This document shows, piece after piece, positions 9,481-19,660 of a DNA stretch of 64,000 bases. Every line of letters begins with the position of its first letter. Positions within the stretch are counted from its first letter, which is position 1. The position numbers were made by a program, and so were the translations under genes. This DNA comes from Mantis religiosa. Taxonomy: Eukaryota > Arthropoda > Insecta > Mantodea > Mantidae. The notes under the pieces were generated by a model that saw nothing but the letters and a program-made list of their open reading frames with translations, was not told where the DNA came from and did no database searches. Where the stretch lies: assembly GCA_030765055.1 (NCBI GenBank), contig CM060953.1, forward strand, positions 19,841,137 through 19,905,136, written 5' to 3'.

Positions 9481-10934
9481 TAGTGGCGGCTGGTGGATTA
9501 AATTATTCCTGGTGCAAAATTGAAAAGTAAAATACAGAGTAGTAGCAACTCACCTATTTATAAAGAAACTCTGCTCTCCTCTCCTTAGACCTTTTGCGTT
9601 GAAGTCGCTGATCTTCATAACAAACTCCCTCTCAATTGAAAGCATTGCAAATGCTGACAATCTGTCCTGTGACGTTGTGTTCCTAAGGAAAGTTTTTACT
9701 CTTTTTAAAGTTGAGAAACAGCGTTCCGCTTAAGCGGTAGACATTGGTATCGTTAACAACACTCGCAGGAGTTTGACACATTTGCTGAATGTAGCACATA
9801 AATTGTTTTCCTTAATGAAGTCCATCAAGCACAAAGCGCCGGACATTCCACAAAAGTCTTCTCGACTTAAATTACAGTGCGTTCTGTACGAATTTTTGTT
9901 TCAGTGATGAAAGGGTAGAACCTTATTGTTTCTCTAAGGGAATCCTCTGGAAATGTCTTATCTCATAAAGTCGAGGTTACCAGATGCCCCGTGAAGCTAA
10001 ATCTGTCCTTTGCTTCTCTAAGAATAATGTCACAGACTTCAACAGCTTCTCTTCCTTTCACATCATGATCTTCTATTCTTTTCCTCTTAATTGCAGTTTC
10101 TTCGTGTTCCTCAATATGCACGCTATTTCTTACTTCTTGCACTTCCCTTTCAAATGCGTTTAGCTGGGCGAGGGCCAACATTGCATTGCAGTCTCGTTTC
10201 TACAGCTGATTGTACAAAATGTCCACATGGGACATTATCTTGTGGAAGAAAGACAGCCAGAGCTTCTTGTACATGTCAAGGTTGCACTTACTATTGAATG
10301 TTCTAGCTTTTGGCTTAATCGTTTGAGTTACAAAAATGTTTTGCGTGGGCCTAGTCATTCGTTTCACTTCAGATTTTTCTTCAACACTCCGTTGCGAAAA
10401 TGGTTCTCCCAGTAAAGATTGCACGGTATTCATTCTATCAGAATTTTTAAAACGTACAAAATCAACACCTCACAATACGCACTATAAATAAAATGTTATA
10501 ATACTCCGTTTAACCTTAAAACAAAGCTGCACGAAACCACACTACAGAGCAAGCAGACGCACAGAAGCTAAGCCTGAATGTCACGCTATAGCCGTTTCTA
10601 AGAGTAGGAGGAGCTAGGTTTATAAACCTCCATTTAAGCAATGCATAAGAAGCTACTGCCATCTCTTCACCTTCCCGCAACCCCATCACAGAGCCCACAT
10701 TTGAGCGAAATCTTAGAATAACACTTCGCTGCAAACCTGGCGGCTCCTACAGCTAACCTCTTTATTTCGACTTCTGTGGTCATGAACAGCTACAGACGAT
10801 AAGCGTAATTGAAACATGTTTGTATATAAAACAATGCAAACAAGTACAGCTTTAATGTGCAAAATGCACCTGTTGTACATTCAAAATCAGTGGATGTAGC
10901 GCAAACATGCAACCTTATGGAGGAACCGCCCCTG
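9481..10934. mobile_element. hAT-1 DNA transposon, internally deleted (1454 bp)
   Basis: Flanked by the 8-bp duplication CCTTAGGT (9473-9480 and 10935-10942), the length typical of hAT elements. The ends are imperfect inverted repeats: TAGTGGCGGCTGG at left, and CAGGGGCGGTTCC as the reverse complement of the right end. A broken transposase lies on the minus strand. The paralogous site at about 31110 is empty, which proves insertion after that duplication. The 3' quarter (10440-10934) is the transposase 5' leader and terminal region. Confidence 0.9.
9540..10433 (-). pseudogene. hAT-1 transposase, deleted and frameshifted
   Basis: Minus-strand order: an N-terminal segment from the ATG at 10433 (MNTVQSLLGEPFSQRSVEEK, then VKRMTRPTQ and YKKLWL), resembling the start of TTF-zinc-finger hAT transposases; an abrupt join to FFHKIMSHVDILYNQL, where the catalytic core should begin; QLNAFEREVQEVRNS and KDRFSFTGHL (9963-10181); and then, in broken frames, the C-terminal hAT dimerisation region (VLLTIPMSTA, AERCFSTLKRVKTFL, FAMLSIEREFV) ending near 9547. 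The zinc-finger and first catalytic parts are lost, so it cannot act by itself. Confidence 0.85.
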
Positions 10935-10942
10935 CCTTAGGT

Positions 10943-11122
10943 ATGTCTAAATATTTAAGCAATATATTCCACTTCACTTCCATTTGTAATGTGCCCTGAA
11001 AATCTAGTGATGTATCACAAATAGCCACTCTCGGTATACCACGTAAATTATTTGTTAATCGCATTTATTGCTTAGATTTTATAGGATTAATTTTGAAAAA
11101 AAATGTTGGCATACATATTGGA
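10943..11122. repeat. Spacer between hAT-1 and LTR-B copy 1
   Basis: Continuation of the interrupted spacer (AATCTAGTGATGTATCACAA, CCACTCTCGGTATA), shared with 31.12-31.29 and 39.86-40.02 kb. No gene. Confidence 0.55.
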
Positions 11123-11630
11123 CCGTAAGGAACGAAGGAACTGATTGGACAAAGGAACTGAGAGGCGGACTGGTTGGAAATAAAGAGCCTACAAAAACAG
11201 ATAAAGATAGCGCAAGATAAAAGACTTGCTGACACAGATAAGTGAGGTAATTGAAACATTCTGGTGATGTCTTCATTGTTTTATAGAACATTCGATTTGT
11301 TGTTTGTTCCAGAAATATCTAGTGATTGTTACAGAACAGTCTCGAATTATCAATGAGGTATTTAAGTAAGTGACGACTCGCGAAGAGGCAGTTGTAAACA
11401 GAGTAGTAGGAGTAAACAGTTGTAGAGTGTTGTAACGAGAGCAGATGTAGTAAACAGATGTAATCAAAACGTTGTTGTTGTGGTCATCGACCTTGGTAGA
11501 TTGTGATTGTGTATGTGACGTAATGCGACTACTGTAAGAATAGAACAGAGCGTATTTCTACAGAAATAAAAAATATTTGAAATTTCTGCAACTTGGAATT
11601 TTGATTCTACGAACCCATAGAGTCATAATA
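11123..11630 (+). mobile_element. LTR-like insert LTR-B copy 1
   Basis: About 510 bp absent from the third paralogue (about 40030, where TTGGCAAACATATATTGATCC is continuous). Promoter-like TATTTAAG (11359-11366) is followed about 210 bp later by AATAAA (11575-11580) near the right edge, the order expected of an LTR. The 31.29-31.83 kb copy has the same features. I cannot fix the exact ends, and a TG...CA inversion is not clear, so the LTR label is provisional. Confidence 0.45.
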
Positions 11631-11659
11631 TATGGATCCAAACATAGCTACTACGATCT

Positions 11660-12110
11660 AAGAGATGGATATGTATCGGCCTTCAGATGTTTAAATATAT
11701 CCAATTCAGTCAAATGTGTAAAGTGCGGTTGAATATAGATATCACATTGTAAAACAGCAACTTCCTACTGTAATTCTGGTTTAAGATGACTTAAATCTAT
11801 TTCAAGAGGATTAGCAAAGAAAGCAAAATCACTGAATCGCCTTACTTTAGGATCGCTCTTTACTTTATCTAAGAGGCGAGTACATTTATTCGGATTTGTT
11901 ATAGAAATTTTGGGAACAGATCTTAGACATATAAATTGATGAAACTCTTTTCTCCTGAGATTAGGTTTCCATACTTCTGTCATGTTTACGAATGATCTAA
12001 CCATGTCATACATAGGATCTATATTGATGAACTTTGTCTGAAGGCGACAATTAAGATTATTGAAATGCTGTGAAATGTTAACGAGGAAGTCTAAATCACA
12101 TATCCAATCA
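11660..12110 (-). pseudogene. hAT-2 transposase remnant, copy 1
   Basis: On the minus strand the frame reads DLDFLVNISQHFNNLNCRLQ-like sequence, then MYDMVRSFVNMTEVWKPNLR, EFHQFICLRS, RFSDF and LEIDLSHLKPELQ. This order is typical of the middle of hAT transposases of the ZBED/GTF2IRD2 type. The open part is 11765-12013. Relatives at 31.86-32.21 and 40.06-40.57 kb are broken in other places. It is unrelated to hAT-1. Confidence 0.7.
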
Positions 12111-13014
12111 CGAGGTCATTAATGTAAGTATACAGGGAGTTAATTACACGAAATATTTTGAAAGCAAGTGGCGATATGATAAACAAGTTGATACAGAAAT
12201 TAAAGGAAGCAATAAGTGAAGAATTGTAATGGATTTCAAAGAAATAGTGTATCTTTGTTACAACGCGTTCACGGGGAGTTGGTTGGGTGGTGTAACAAAA
12301 GACACGGGAGAAAGAGGTTTTCTTAGCAAGAATTCTCAATAGATAGCACTTGACTTCGTTTGCATAGGTATTCTTCGGACACTTAATAGTGGCATGTCCG
12401 AGACAAAATAGTCACAAAGGAGTTTTGGGTGTGAAGAGACAGGGCTTCCAGTGGTGAGAGTGGGACAGAAACACGAACAGCTGTGCACAGGGAGGATAGG
12501 CAGTACACGGCTTTTGGCTGATTCAAGTGGTTATCTGCTTCTATATTGGTCAAAAGAGACTAGAAGCGATGAGAGAAGATACTTGTCGGTTCATATATAC
12601 GTGAAGAAGGAATTAAGTTTTATCGAGTAATAAACATTCTACATACGGTCATCCTGAACAGTGAAATATTGATAATCTTGGTCGGCAACTTCGAGTTTGA
12701 TGTGATGAGCAAAAAGAATCAGTCATTAAATCAGGTTGAAACGGGCATTCTAGTGTCATTAGAAAAATCCTTAATCATACATACCCACGCATACCCTGAG
12801 AGTAACCTCATTGCTCATAGCGCGACCCACCAAACAATCTGCGTCAAAGTAATTTGAGACAAAAGACCTATGGCCTCTGGGTTAAGTGTGGAAGTTACGG
12901 CTATAAGTTTCTAAAGTACCAGTACGACACTGCTAGTAATGATACAACTTGAGTACACAAAACACGAAAATGAAGAAACTTGTCGGAACAATTCCTTTGG
13001 CGCAGTTGTTATGA
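12111..13014. repeat. Spacer with ~660-bp insert of unknown type
   Basis: The left and right margins match 32.21-32.45 kb, but positions about 12165-12828 are extra. The insert has a late AATAAA (AGTAATAAACATTCTACATA, near 12629) followed by a TTGGTCGGCAAC stretch and an ATG frame (12669-12857), which resembles an LTR end with leader. I see no coding match. The rest has no gene. Confidence 0.4.
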
Positions 13015-13214
13015 CATTAGCTAACTTTTGTATAAATGGATGTATTTTTCGGAGAAATTTAGCAATTACTTACAATTGTTTCTAATAGATGTTGAATCCT
13101 GCTTAATATCTTAACATATCATATGTCTTAATGGGAGGATGTTTAAAGGGCGAAGGAACTTACATAAATCGAAAGGTACATGCAAATCTTTACATCAGGT
13201 TTATACTCGAAGTA
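13015..13214. repeat. Spacer H copy 1, left part
   Basis: Shared with 32.45, 43.6, 48.1 and 62.6 kb (TTGTATAAATG, GGCGAAGGAACTTACATAAA, TTTACATCAGGTTTATACTC). Interrupted at TA 13213-13214 by the next element. I see no gene in it. Confidence 0.5.
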
Positions 13215-13869
13215 CAGTTCGGCCGTTCTATCTCCGGCTCTGACATTTCTCGAGAGGGGGAAGCAGCCTGTTGCCAGTTCTTTAGCGGGAAATTCAAGCA
13301 CAGAAATTATGCGTATTTTAAATATTTCATGTATTTGCATGCTTCACGAACCAGTAGCCATATTATTATAATAGCGATAATAATAGGACTTACGAACACT
13401 AAACATCGGAATTCACGCACGAAAAATATACCAAAAAAGTTCACCAGCGCAAGCCGCTATTAGGCCACGTGGCTCAAACAAATTTAAGCTGGCAACACGG
13501 TGTTGGGTTCGGGAGCCACGCCTACCATCGACAATGCTGATTGGCGCTAGCAGACAGTTTTTACTTCCTGACCACGACACCGGATGTAGAGACTCTCAGT
13601 ACTACCAACAGATGCAGTTAGTGTGTGTGTGGAAGGTGTGAATGAAATATTCGAATAGAGTGGTGTTGTAATAAATATCTTGCATTATGATGAAATTGTA
13701 AATTGTATTTCAGTATTTTAAAGTTAATATAGTCCTATATTTTCATTCTAAAGATAATTTTGAGGATATGTTTTCAATTGCTCATTACTGTATGTTGGTA
13801 CTATTAGGTTTTCCCTTCCACCTTTTACAGTCGCAAAACGTCAGAGCCGGAGATACAACGGCCGGACAG
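13215..13869. mobile_element. TA-flanked inverted-repeat element (655 bp), non-autonomous
   Basis: Ends are near-perfect inverted repeats of at least 30 bp (27/30 identical), beginning CAGTTCGGCCGTT at left and CTGTCCGGCCGTT at right, both continuing to ATCTCCGGCTCTGAC. It is flanked by TA (13213-13214, 13870-13871). The related spacer at 43715 lacks it. The TA target and CAGT-like start suggest a Tc1/mariner-type non-autonomous element. The interior has an early CpG-containing half and an AT-rich half but no transposase. Confidence 0.82.
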
Positions 13870-13871
13870 TA

Positions 13872-14037
13872 GTAAGGTTGACCGCGGCGAACATATGACT
13901 GTTGTTCTCTGTACAAAATTGCTTGTGTGTGTCGAATAACTTTACGTGCTGCTATTATTAGGGAGTTAGACTTTCTTCTGAGAAATGTATTCAGTAGACA
14001 AAGAACAAATTAAATTGTTTGGTCTCAAAATTGTCTC
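13872..14037. repeat. Spacer H copy 1, right part
   Basis: Continues the interrupted spacer (GCGGCGAACATATGACTGTT, CTCTGTACAAAATTGCTTGT, GTCGAATAACTTTACGTGCT), as at 43.74, 48.45 and 62.9 kb. The CAAAATTGCTTGT point here is the empty site of PLE-C. Confidence 0.55.
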
Positions 14038-14447
14038 TTTGTTAGAATGTTACAATAAATGTATACAATTAAACATTGAATTTGAACGGCTAAATATTCA
14101 TCTTCTATTATCCTAGTTGTTTTATTGCTACAAATAACAATAATATTATTTTATGTGAGCTTTAATAAACCTCAGGAAAGCAATTTGAAGTAGTAAGCTG
14201 CAGTCAAAGCTCACGAAATATTTTGTATGCATAAGTACCAAGAACATTAAATTATACGATCATTTGAGTAATGTAAAATGAATGCATCTATAGCAGCTAC
14301 GGGCAACGTGAATGCGATATTTTGAAATTTCATTTCGAGTGCGATTATGGCTTACGCTGCTATCCCAAAATGTTGTAAGTTCTGACGTGGGAAATACTGA
14401 CATAATTGTAGAGCAAATGCGTCTCCTCATAATTTTACTAAAAAAAA
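14038..14447. repeat. Spacer E copy 1
   Basis: Landmarks: TTTATGTGAGCTTTAATAAA, AAAGCTCACGAAATATTTTG, GCAGCTACGGGCAACGTGAA. Other copies are at 32.70, 41.64, 44.39, 47.33, 49.72 and 56.50 kb. Most of these lead into an R-core followed by DDE-T. No coding match. Confidence 0.6.
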
Positions 14448-14770
14448 TATGATTATATACTTAACTTAGAAGACTTTCATTCCCACACAGAAGTATTTCT
14501 TCGGTCACATTTCTATGGAAATACATTCTAATTATTGTTTATTGTCACAAAGAAGAAAGCAAATAAATCTAAGGTATGTGCAACAGCAGTAAATTAATTC
14601 GTTTTTAAACCTTGCAAATAATTATCAATTTTCTTCACCGCGGCAGGAAATTACAGGTGGTGCCATCTATGGACAGCGATACGAGGTCGTAGCACAATAC
14701 TGTCTTTTCAATTTGTTTGTCAAGCAAAGTTCCTCTCTTGATGGGTAATGGACAATTAAAAGAGCGTTTC
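14448..14770 (+). repeat. R-core copy 4
   Basis: Motif at 14656-14668 is GGTGGTGCCATCT, the form expected if an ancestral GGCGCC lost its CpG. The subtype with ATTATATACTTAACTTAGAAG lead is the one that precedes DDE-T. Confidence 0.82.
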
Positions 14771-14825
14771 TGTAAATGTGTAAAATAGTAGTTTCATGTA
14801 TAAGTCCCGCAATGGTCCCCCAGTT

Positions 14826-15849
14826 CAGTTGTCTGTAATGTGCTCTGACAGTTATATACATTTTAAATGTTCATAAACAAATGAATACTGAAATTATGTT
14901 ACATGGTTAATCATGAGGTTAATTCCTTATTTATCACTAAAATCGGTGTTAGCAATAGATAATGTCTCCTACCATAATACACAAGTACATAAACCTCCAA
15001 CGTCATGTTCTTTAAGAAGAGGCGAGCTTTCTTGTTTACAAATTCACAATATCCCAAGTGATGACACTAGCACGTAAAGAAAATTGTATAATTTATTTCC
15101 AGCTAACAAACCGACTCAGAAAAACTCTTTGATTGACCAAATATTTTTATGCAACCATAAGGCTTCCTCCGTAACATCCGGATCTGAATGCTATAGAATT
15201 AATATGGACAGATACCGAACAATGGCATGCTTACAGAAATGTAAGTTTTAAAATGAAACACGAATTGTACCACCAAACAATTCAGCAATCTGGACAAATG
15301 GAATGGTTAAAGGTATGTCATGGTGTGGATGAAATAAAACATTAATAGGATAATCTACGCCAAAGAAAAAAAAATTGAAGCAATTATATTTGAAGACAAT
15401 GGGATGGAAACAGTGATCAGGGTGACAATGATTCAAAAAAAGAAGTTATGTCAGACGTACAAGAAATAAAATACAGTTAAAGGCAAAATTGTTTTACTCT
15501 GTTAAGTTGTGTGTAAGTGAAAAACCTTTCTGGAACTATAGTATTTAATTTGTTGAGGACAGATTCTATGGCTTCCCTAAATAGCGTCAATTGAAATAAC
15601 AATGCGGTGATAGTTGAGAGGGTGAAGTTATCAGAGTGAGATATCACTGCCATTAAAGACCAGGGAATACAGGTGAGAGACTCGCATCAAAGCTTTCACC
15701 TGCATATTTCAGTGTTTAAGAAACATTGCGTGGCCATAACAGCTACGGGCAACGGAAGCGTGATATTATTCTAAACTTTTGTGATAGAAACTTGTTGCAA
15801 ACCTCAAGGTACTACAACTGTACAGCAAAAACATTTATATGTAAACCTC
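14826..15849 (+). pseudogene. DDE-T transposase remnant with 3' flank (copy 2)
   Basis: C-terminal half of a DDE transposase of the IS630/Tc1 type. In broken frames: LTIDNVSYHNTQV-like, containing the second catalytic D; KPPTS; NPSDD; ANKPTQKNSLIDQI; LPP; LNAIELIW, with the catalytic E; then FKMKHELYHQTIQ, CHGVDEIK, and the acidic end up to about 15477. The 3' flank holds GAGATATCACT (15638-15648) and GCAGCTACGGGCAACGGAAG. Stops and a deletion before the LPP motif inactivate it. The Harbinger element sits immediately after. Confidence 0.72.
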
Positions 15850-16038
15850 TTAGGGCCTGTATTACGATCTCCGGTTAATATGTCGGTTAAGGGTTAACTT
15901 GGAGTTACACGCAGATGTCGGTATTACGATCTTCGGTTAAGGGCTTACTAAGAGTTATTTCTGGAGGTAAACTAACCCTCACCTCGAGTAGCGGTTACTG
16001 AGATAACTTGGAGTTTACCTTCACACACAAAAAAGAAA

Positions 16039-16200
16039 ATGGCATACCTCCAGGTCAGATTGAATGTTGACAGCGAGAATGAAATGGATGTTCTGAGGAT
16101 GAAATGTTGGCACACTATTTATTTAATAGAAGAAGAGCTAAAAGAATTAGAATGCGGAAAGATAATTTCATATATTCATGAGATTTTGAAAATGAAATAA
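16039..16200 (+). pseudogene. Possible Harbinger transposase N-terminal scrap
   Basis: A 53-codon frame starts MAYLQVRLNVDSENEMDVLR. In an overlapping frame (about 16122-16171) FNRRRAKRIRMRKDNF resembles the basic start of Harbinger transposases. A frameshift would have to separate the two. There is no DDE domain anywhere in the element, so the assignment rests on position and the Arg-rich motif. Confidence 0.4.
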
Positions 16201-16324
16201 AATAACCCACATTAGTATTAGGTAACTTGACGTAATAGGTTATGGAATCATAATTTATAGTGTCCCATGGTGTCAGTGACTTGTTCCAAGCAATACAATA
16301 TTTTATGCGACCATATTGCAACAT

Positions 16325-17740
16325 GTTTTAACGAACATATTTGTAATAAACAAAGCATGTTAAACCTATACTGGAAAGTACACGAAATACTGTATGTGTA
16401 GGTGGGTAGGTATAAATGTTCAGAAATATGCTGAAGTAGTAAACATTCGACTTTGCTAATAGTGGGTGAAATGTTTAATTTGCATTTGGTTAGAGCATTA
16501 CCAGAGGAAAGTAACAAACTGTAATGTAAACAGTAAATAAAACAAATTTTTTAGGTTATGCAATTTGAATCGATGTCCAAACCGTTATTGTAAACACTGT
16601 TCACACATGTAATGTAGTAGTTGGTTGCATGTACAATACCGTAATGGTTTTGCCATACAATGTGCCTTAAAGAATACCATTTGCTAATTATATTGCGATT
16701 TATGCAGTGTGTGCGCTGTCTCAGTGCAAGTTGAAGTATTACCTATGATTCTTGCCGTACCTATTATAGATGGTGCAAATGCACTGCATAAATACATTTG
16801 CTGCGAATTGCACACGAAAAGAATGTTAAAACCTGCCCTTCTTGTATCCTGTGGTATTTAAATGAAGCCATTTATTTGTTCAATTACGTTCTTCAATCAA
16901 GGACACAATGCTGTGACTGAAATATGGCGTTTGATTATGAAGTGCCAAGAAGAAATGTAAGTTTGCTACAACCTGTTTCCTTAAAAGAAAACCGTAGTTA
17001 TTGCTTCATAACTAGCCAAATATATTATGTTTTAAAAAAATCAGGTACCAAGTTACTGGTCCCAGAATGTATATTTTATAAGCTTGCCTTTATTCATGGA
17101 TGACTTATAATTTGTGGACCTTCCCTCTTTGCATATACCTCTGTGAAATGATAATTTATATAAGAAGAGGTGATTTATTCATGAGGATAAACTACTAACC
17201 AAATGGTTTTAGCCGAATTACATTTGTGCAATACTATTATCAGAATTAATAACAGTTATGTGGCCTTATTTTAAAAAGAATTGACTAGAAATCTGTTGGT
17301 GTTCATAAATTAGCAAGGCATTCCATATATTCTCCATATATCTCACCTAATCTATAATAACACTAACCTAACGCAACCTACATAATCTCTAACACTAACC
17401 TAACGCCATGGAAAAATTAAACTGTAAATGAACTATGCTATATCTTATTACGAATGAACTATTAATGAAAACATACAGAAAACAGCTAATAAGAAGTTAA
17501 AACAAAACTCCTGATGCTATTACATGTGTTTGGTTTTCCCAACAATTCACATTCTAAAAACAAGATAGCGTTGCAAACAAGGTAAAATCCTAGTGGAAAA
17601 TATTGCCAACCGTTCATATTCCACCATAATGCACAGGGTAACAAACCTAAAGGTAAATCGAGTTCGTAATACAAGGCACTGAATCTAACCAATAGTTATC
17701 GATAACTGAAAGGTAACAAACTTCCGCTAGTAACCGGAGA
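16325..17740. other. Harbinger interior, no recognised gene
   Basis: AT-rich sequence with short unsupported frames on both strands (for example 16248-16517 and 17486-17692 on -). A degenerate CTAACCTAACGC repeat lies at 17360-17410. Nothing else could be assigned. Confidence 0.5.
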
Positions 17741-17787
17741 TCGTAATACAGGTCCTTATTAATTTATATCACACTGAAACACATAAT

Positions 17788-18108
17788 AATTGTGGCTTAT
17801 ATATTTTACTCAGAAGACTTCCATTCTGTTAGAGAATCACGTTTGCGGTAAAATTTGTGTAAAAATACATAGAAATTACTGCTTACTTTTTACAGTTAAA
17901 TACAAACAAAGCTAAAATATATGCAATGTGTATGAATACAGTTCGTATTAAAAATTTGTAAATAATTGCGAATTTTCTTCATCGGATCAGGATATTACAG
18001 GTGGAGCCATCTTTGGACACTATGACGCGGTGGGAACTTTAGCATTTTTTAATTTGGAATGAAAGCTCTCCCCTGCCGGCTAGTTAAGAACTAAAATGGC
18101 CTGTCTTT
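17788..18108 (+). repeat. R-core copy 5
   Basis: Motif at 18000-18012 (GGTGGAGCCATCT, then TTGG). Ends CTAGTTAAGAACTAAAATGG. Belongs to the subtype followed by CTTTATCACTTACGTGGTAC, shared with copies 6 and 23. Confidence 0.82.
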
Positions 18109-18209
18109 ATCACTTACGTGGTACGTATTTATAAAACTTTTCACGTCCGTATGTCGGTTAAGTACTAAACTGGGCATTTAAATTCACTGCCTTGCCAGAG
18201 TTTTTCAAT

Positions 18210-18822
18210 GGCGTTGAAGGATTTATTTTGATTTTGAAATGATTTACGTTAAATTTTGAGACCAACAACTCTTGGTAGATTATGGGAGCTCAGCTTTTAC
18301 TGCTGCTGGAAAAGCTCCCTGGTTACCTCGGATGCCCGCAAGCCATGCGGAGGACCCCGAAAAGTCGGCGAAGACGTCTGTTGGGATCATAATCACCAAG
18401 AGACCGAACCAGGGCACTTCTATGCAAAGGTAACTATGCGTATAATTTTGTAGCCCGGCGTCTCATTTCATCTTCCACGTATGGAAGACCCGAGGCTTCA
18501 TGGAGGAACCTTAATGGGAAGAATCGGCCTACTGAATAGATGGACCTAAGTCCTCTATTTTGAGCGCGTCGAAGATATGCCAGCCGGGAATCTGCGGCCA
18601 TGCCCCAGACCTCGTAGGCATATAGCATCAACGGGACTATGAGAGCTCGAAAGAGGTATAGCTTCACGCGGAATGGCATTGATCGAGAACCCAGCATAGG
18701 ATAGAGGGAAGCAATAGCTCCCTGAACCCTCGCCGAGAGTTCCCTGATGTGTCGACGGAAAGTCAGACCCTTGTCTAGCTCTACTCCCAGGTATTTGATA
18801 GAGGGTACCCATTCTATCCTTA
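18210..18822 (-). mobile_element. Jockey-type LINE fragment L3 (a second family)
   Basis: Short, 5'-truncated fragment in reverse, about 0.6 kb. Coding ends near 18430, and the 3' part has CAAGAGTTGTTGGTCTCAAA on the minus strand. The right flank (TTAGAATGCAGTACACTAAC) is DDE-T sequence, while the left flank is R-core spacer. The host sequence between them is therefore lost, and insertion was accompanied by deletion or a later rearrangement. Confidence 0.82.
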
Positions 18823-18829
18823 GAATGCA
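18434..18829 (-). pseudogene. LINE L3 reverse transcriptase C-terminal fragment
   Basis: Reads WVPSIKYLGVELDKGLTFRR, then HIRELSARVQGAIASLYPML, VPLMLYAYEVWGMA, LRRAQNRGLRSI and DEMRRRATKLYA. This is the post-RT connector and C-terminal region of Jockey-clade ORF2. It aligns only loosely with L1/L2/L4 (YLGV.LD, R.A...YA..VWG.A), so it is another family. The catalytic FADD part is absent, and the frame begins in host sequence. Confidence 0.85.
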
Positions 18830-19343
18830 GTACACTAACGGAAGAAAAATTGAAAGAATGGCAATTGAAGACAATGGGATGGAAATTGTGATGATAGCAA
18901 TGATTCATAAGAACATATGTCAAACCTGGAAGAAATAAAATATGATAAAAGGCAAAATTGTTTAACTCTGTTAAGTTGTGTGTAAGTGAAAAACCTTTCT
19001 GGAACCATAGTATTTAATTTGTTGGAGGTGGACTGTAAGTAACGATACATGAAATAAACAATCCAGTGACTCTTGACGGAGTGATGCTATCACAGTGAGA
19101 TATCACTGCTTTTGAAGACCAGCAAAAACAGGCAACAGATTCGCATCAAAGCTTTCATTTAAATATTTCAGGGTTAGAAGCGTTGCGTTGCCAATAACAG
19201 GTACGGGCAACGGAAGCCTGTTATTACTCTACACTCATATGATACAAACATGTTAGAAACCTCAAAGTACTATAACTGTACAGCAAAAATATTCTCAAGT
19301 TAACTCATATAATTTAAATCATTCTATGAAACACAGTTATCAA
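18823..19343 (+). pseudogene. DDE-T terminus and 3' flank (copy 3)
   Basis: Begins in the DDE-T C-terminal coding relic (GGAAGAAAAATTGAAAGAAT), followed by the 3' flank with TTAAGTTGTGTGTAAGTGAA, AGATATCACT near 19100 and a GTACGGGCAACGGAAGCC variant. The catalytic part is absent. Confidence 0.6.
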
Positions 19344-19660
19344 AATTGTGGCTCTTATATTTAATTCAGAAGACATCCATTCTTTTACAGATTTACATTT
19401 GCGGTCAAAATTGTGTCAATATACAATATAATTACCGTTTACTTTCACACAGTTAATTGCAAACAAAGCTAAAGTATATGCAAAAGCATAAATGCAGTTC
19501 ATATCAAATATTTGTAAATAATTACGAATTTTCTTCAACGCGGCAGGATATTACAGGTGGAGCCATCTGTGGACAGCAAGGCGCGGTTGGAATATTAGCG
19601 TTTGTCAATTTGAATCAAAGTTCTCCCCTGGCGGTTAACTAAGAGGTAAAATGGCTTGTC
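19344..19660 (+). repeat. R-core copy 6
   Basis: Motif at 19556-19569 (GGTGGAGCCATCTG), with a CTGGCGGTTAACTAAG end. Intact length. Confidence 0.85.

Larger units (their letters stand above)
15853..17755. mobile_element. PIF/Harbinger-type DNA transposon (1903 bp)
   Basis: Terminal inverted repeats GGGCCTGTATTACGATCTCC (left) and GGACCTGTATTACGATCTCC (right, reverse complement), flanked by TTA (15850-15852, 17756-17758): the 3-bp target and G-rich start fit PIF/Harbinger. A second TATTACGATCTTCGGTTAAG lies inside the left end (from about 15923), giving subterminal repeats. The interior is AT-rich with only scraps of coding sequence, so it is an internally deleted or decayed copy. Confidence 0.85.

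Noticed and set aside
17340..17410. Telomere-like CTAACCTAACG repeats
   Set aside because: Only two or three degenerate units, not TTAGG arrays.
16248..17692. Frames in the Harbinger interior as its transposase
   Set aside because: They lack any DDE-type or helix-turn-helix pattern I can recognise and are rich in rare AT-driven residues.
18256..18453. Plus-strand 65-codon frame at LINE L3
   Set aside because: It is antisense to the L3 3' untranslated end.
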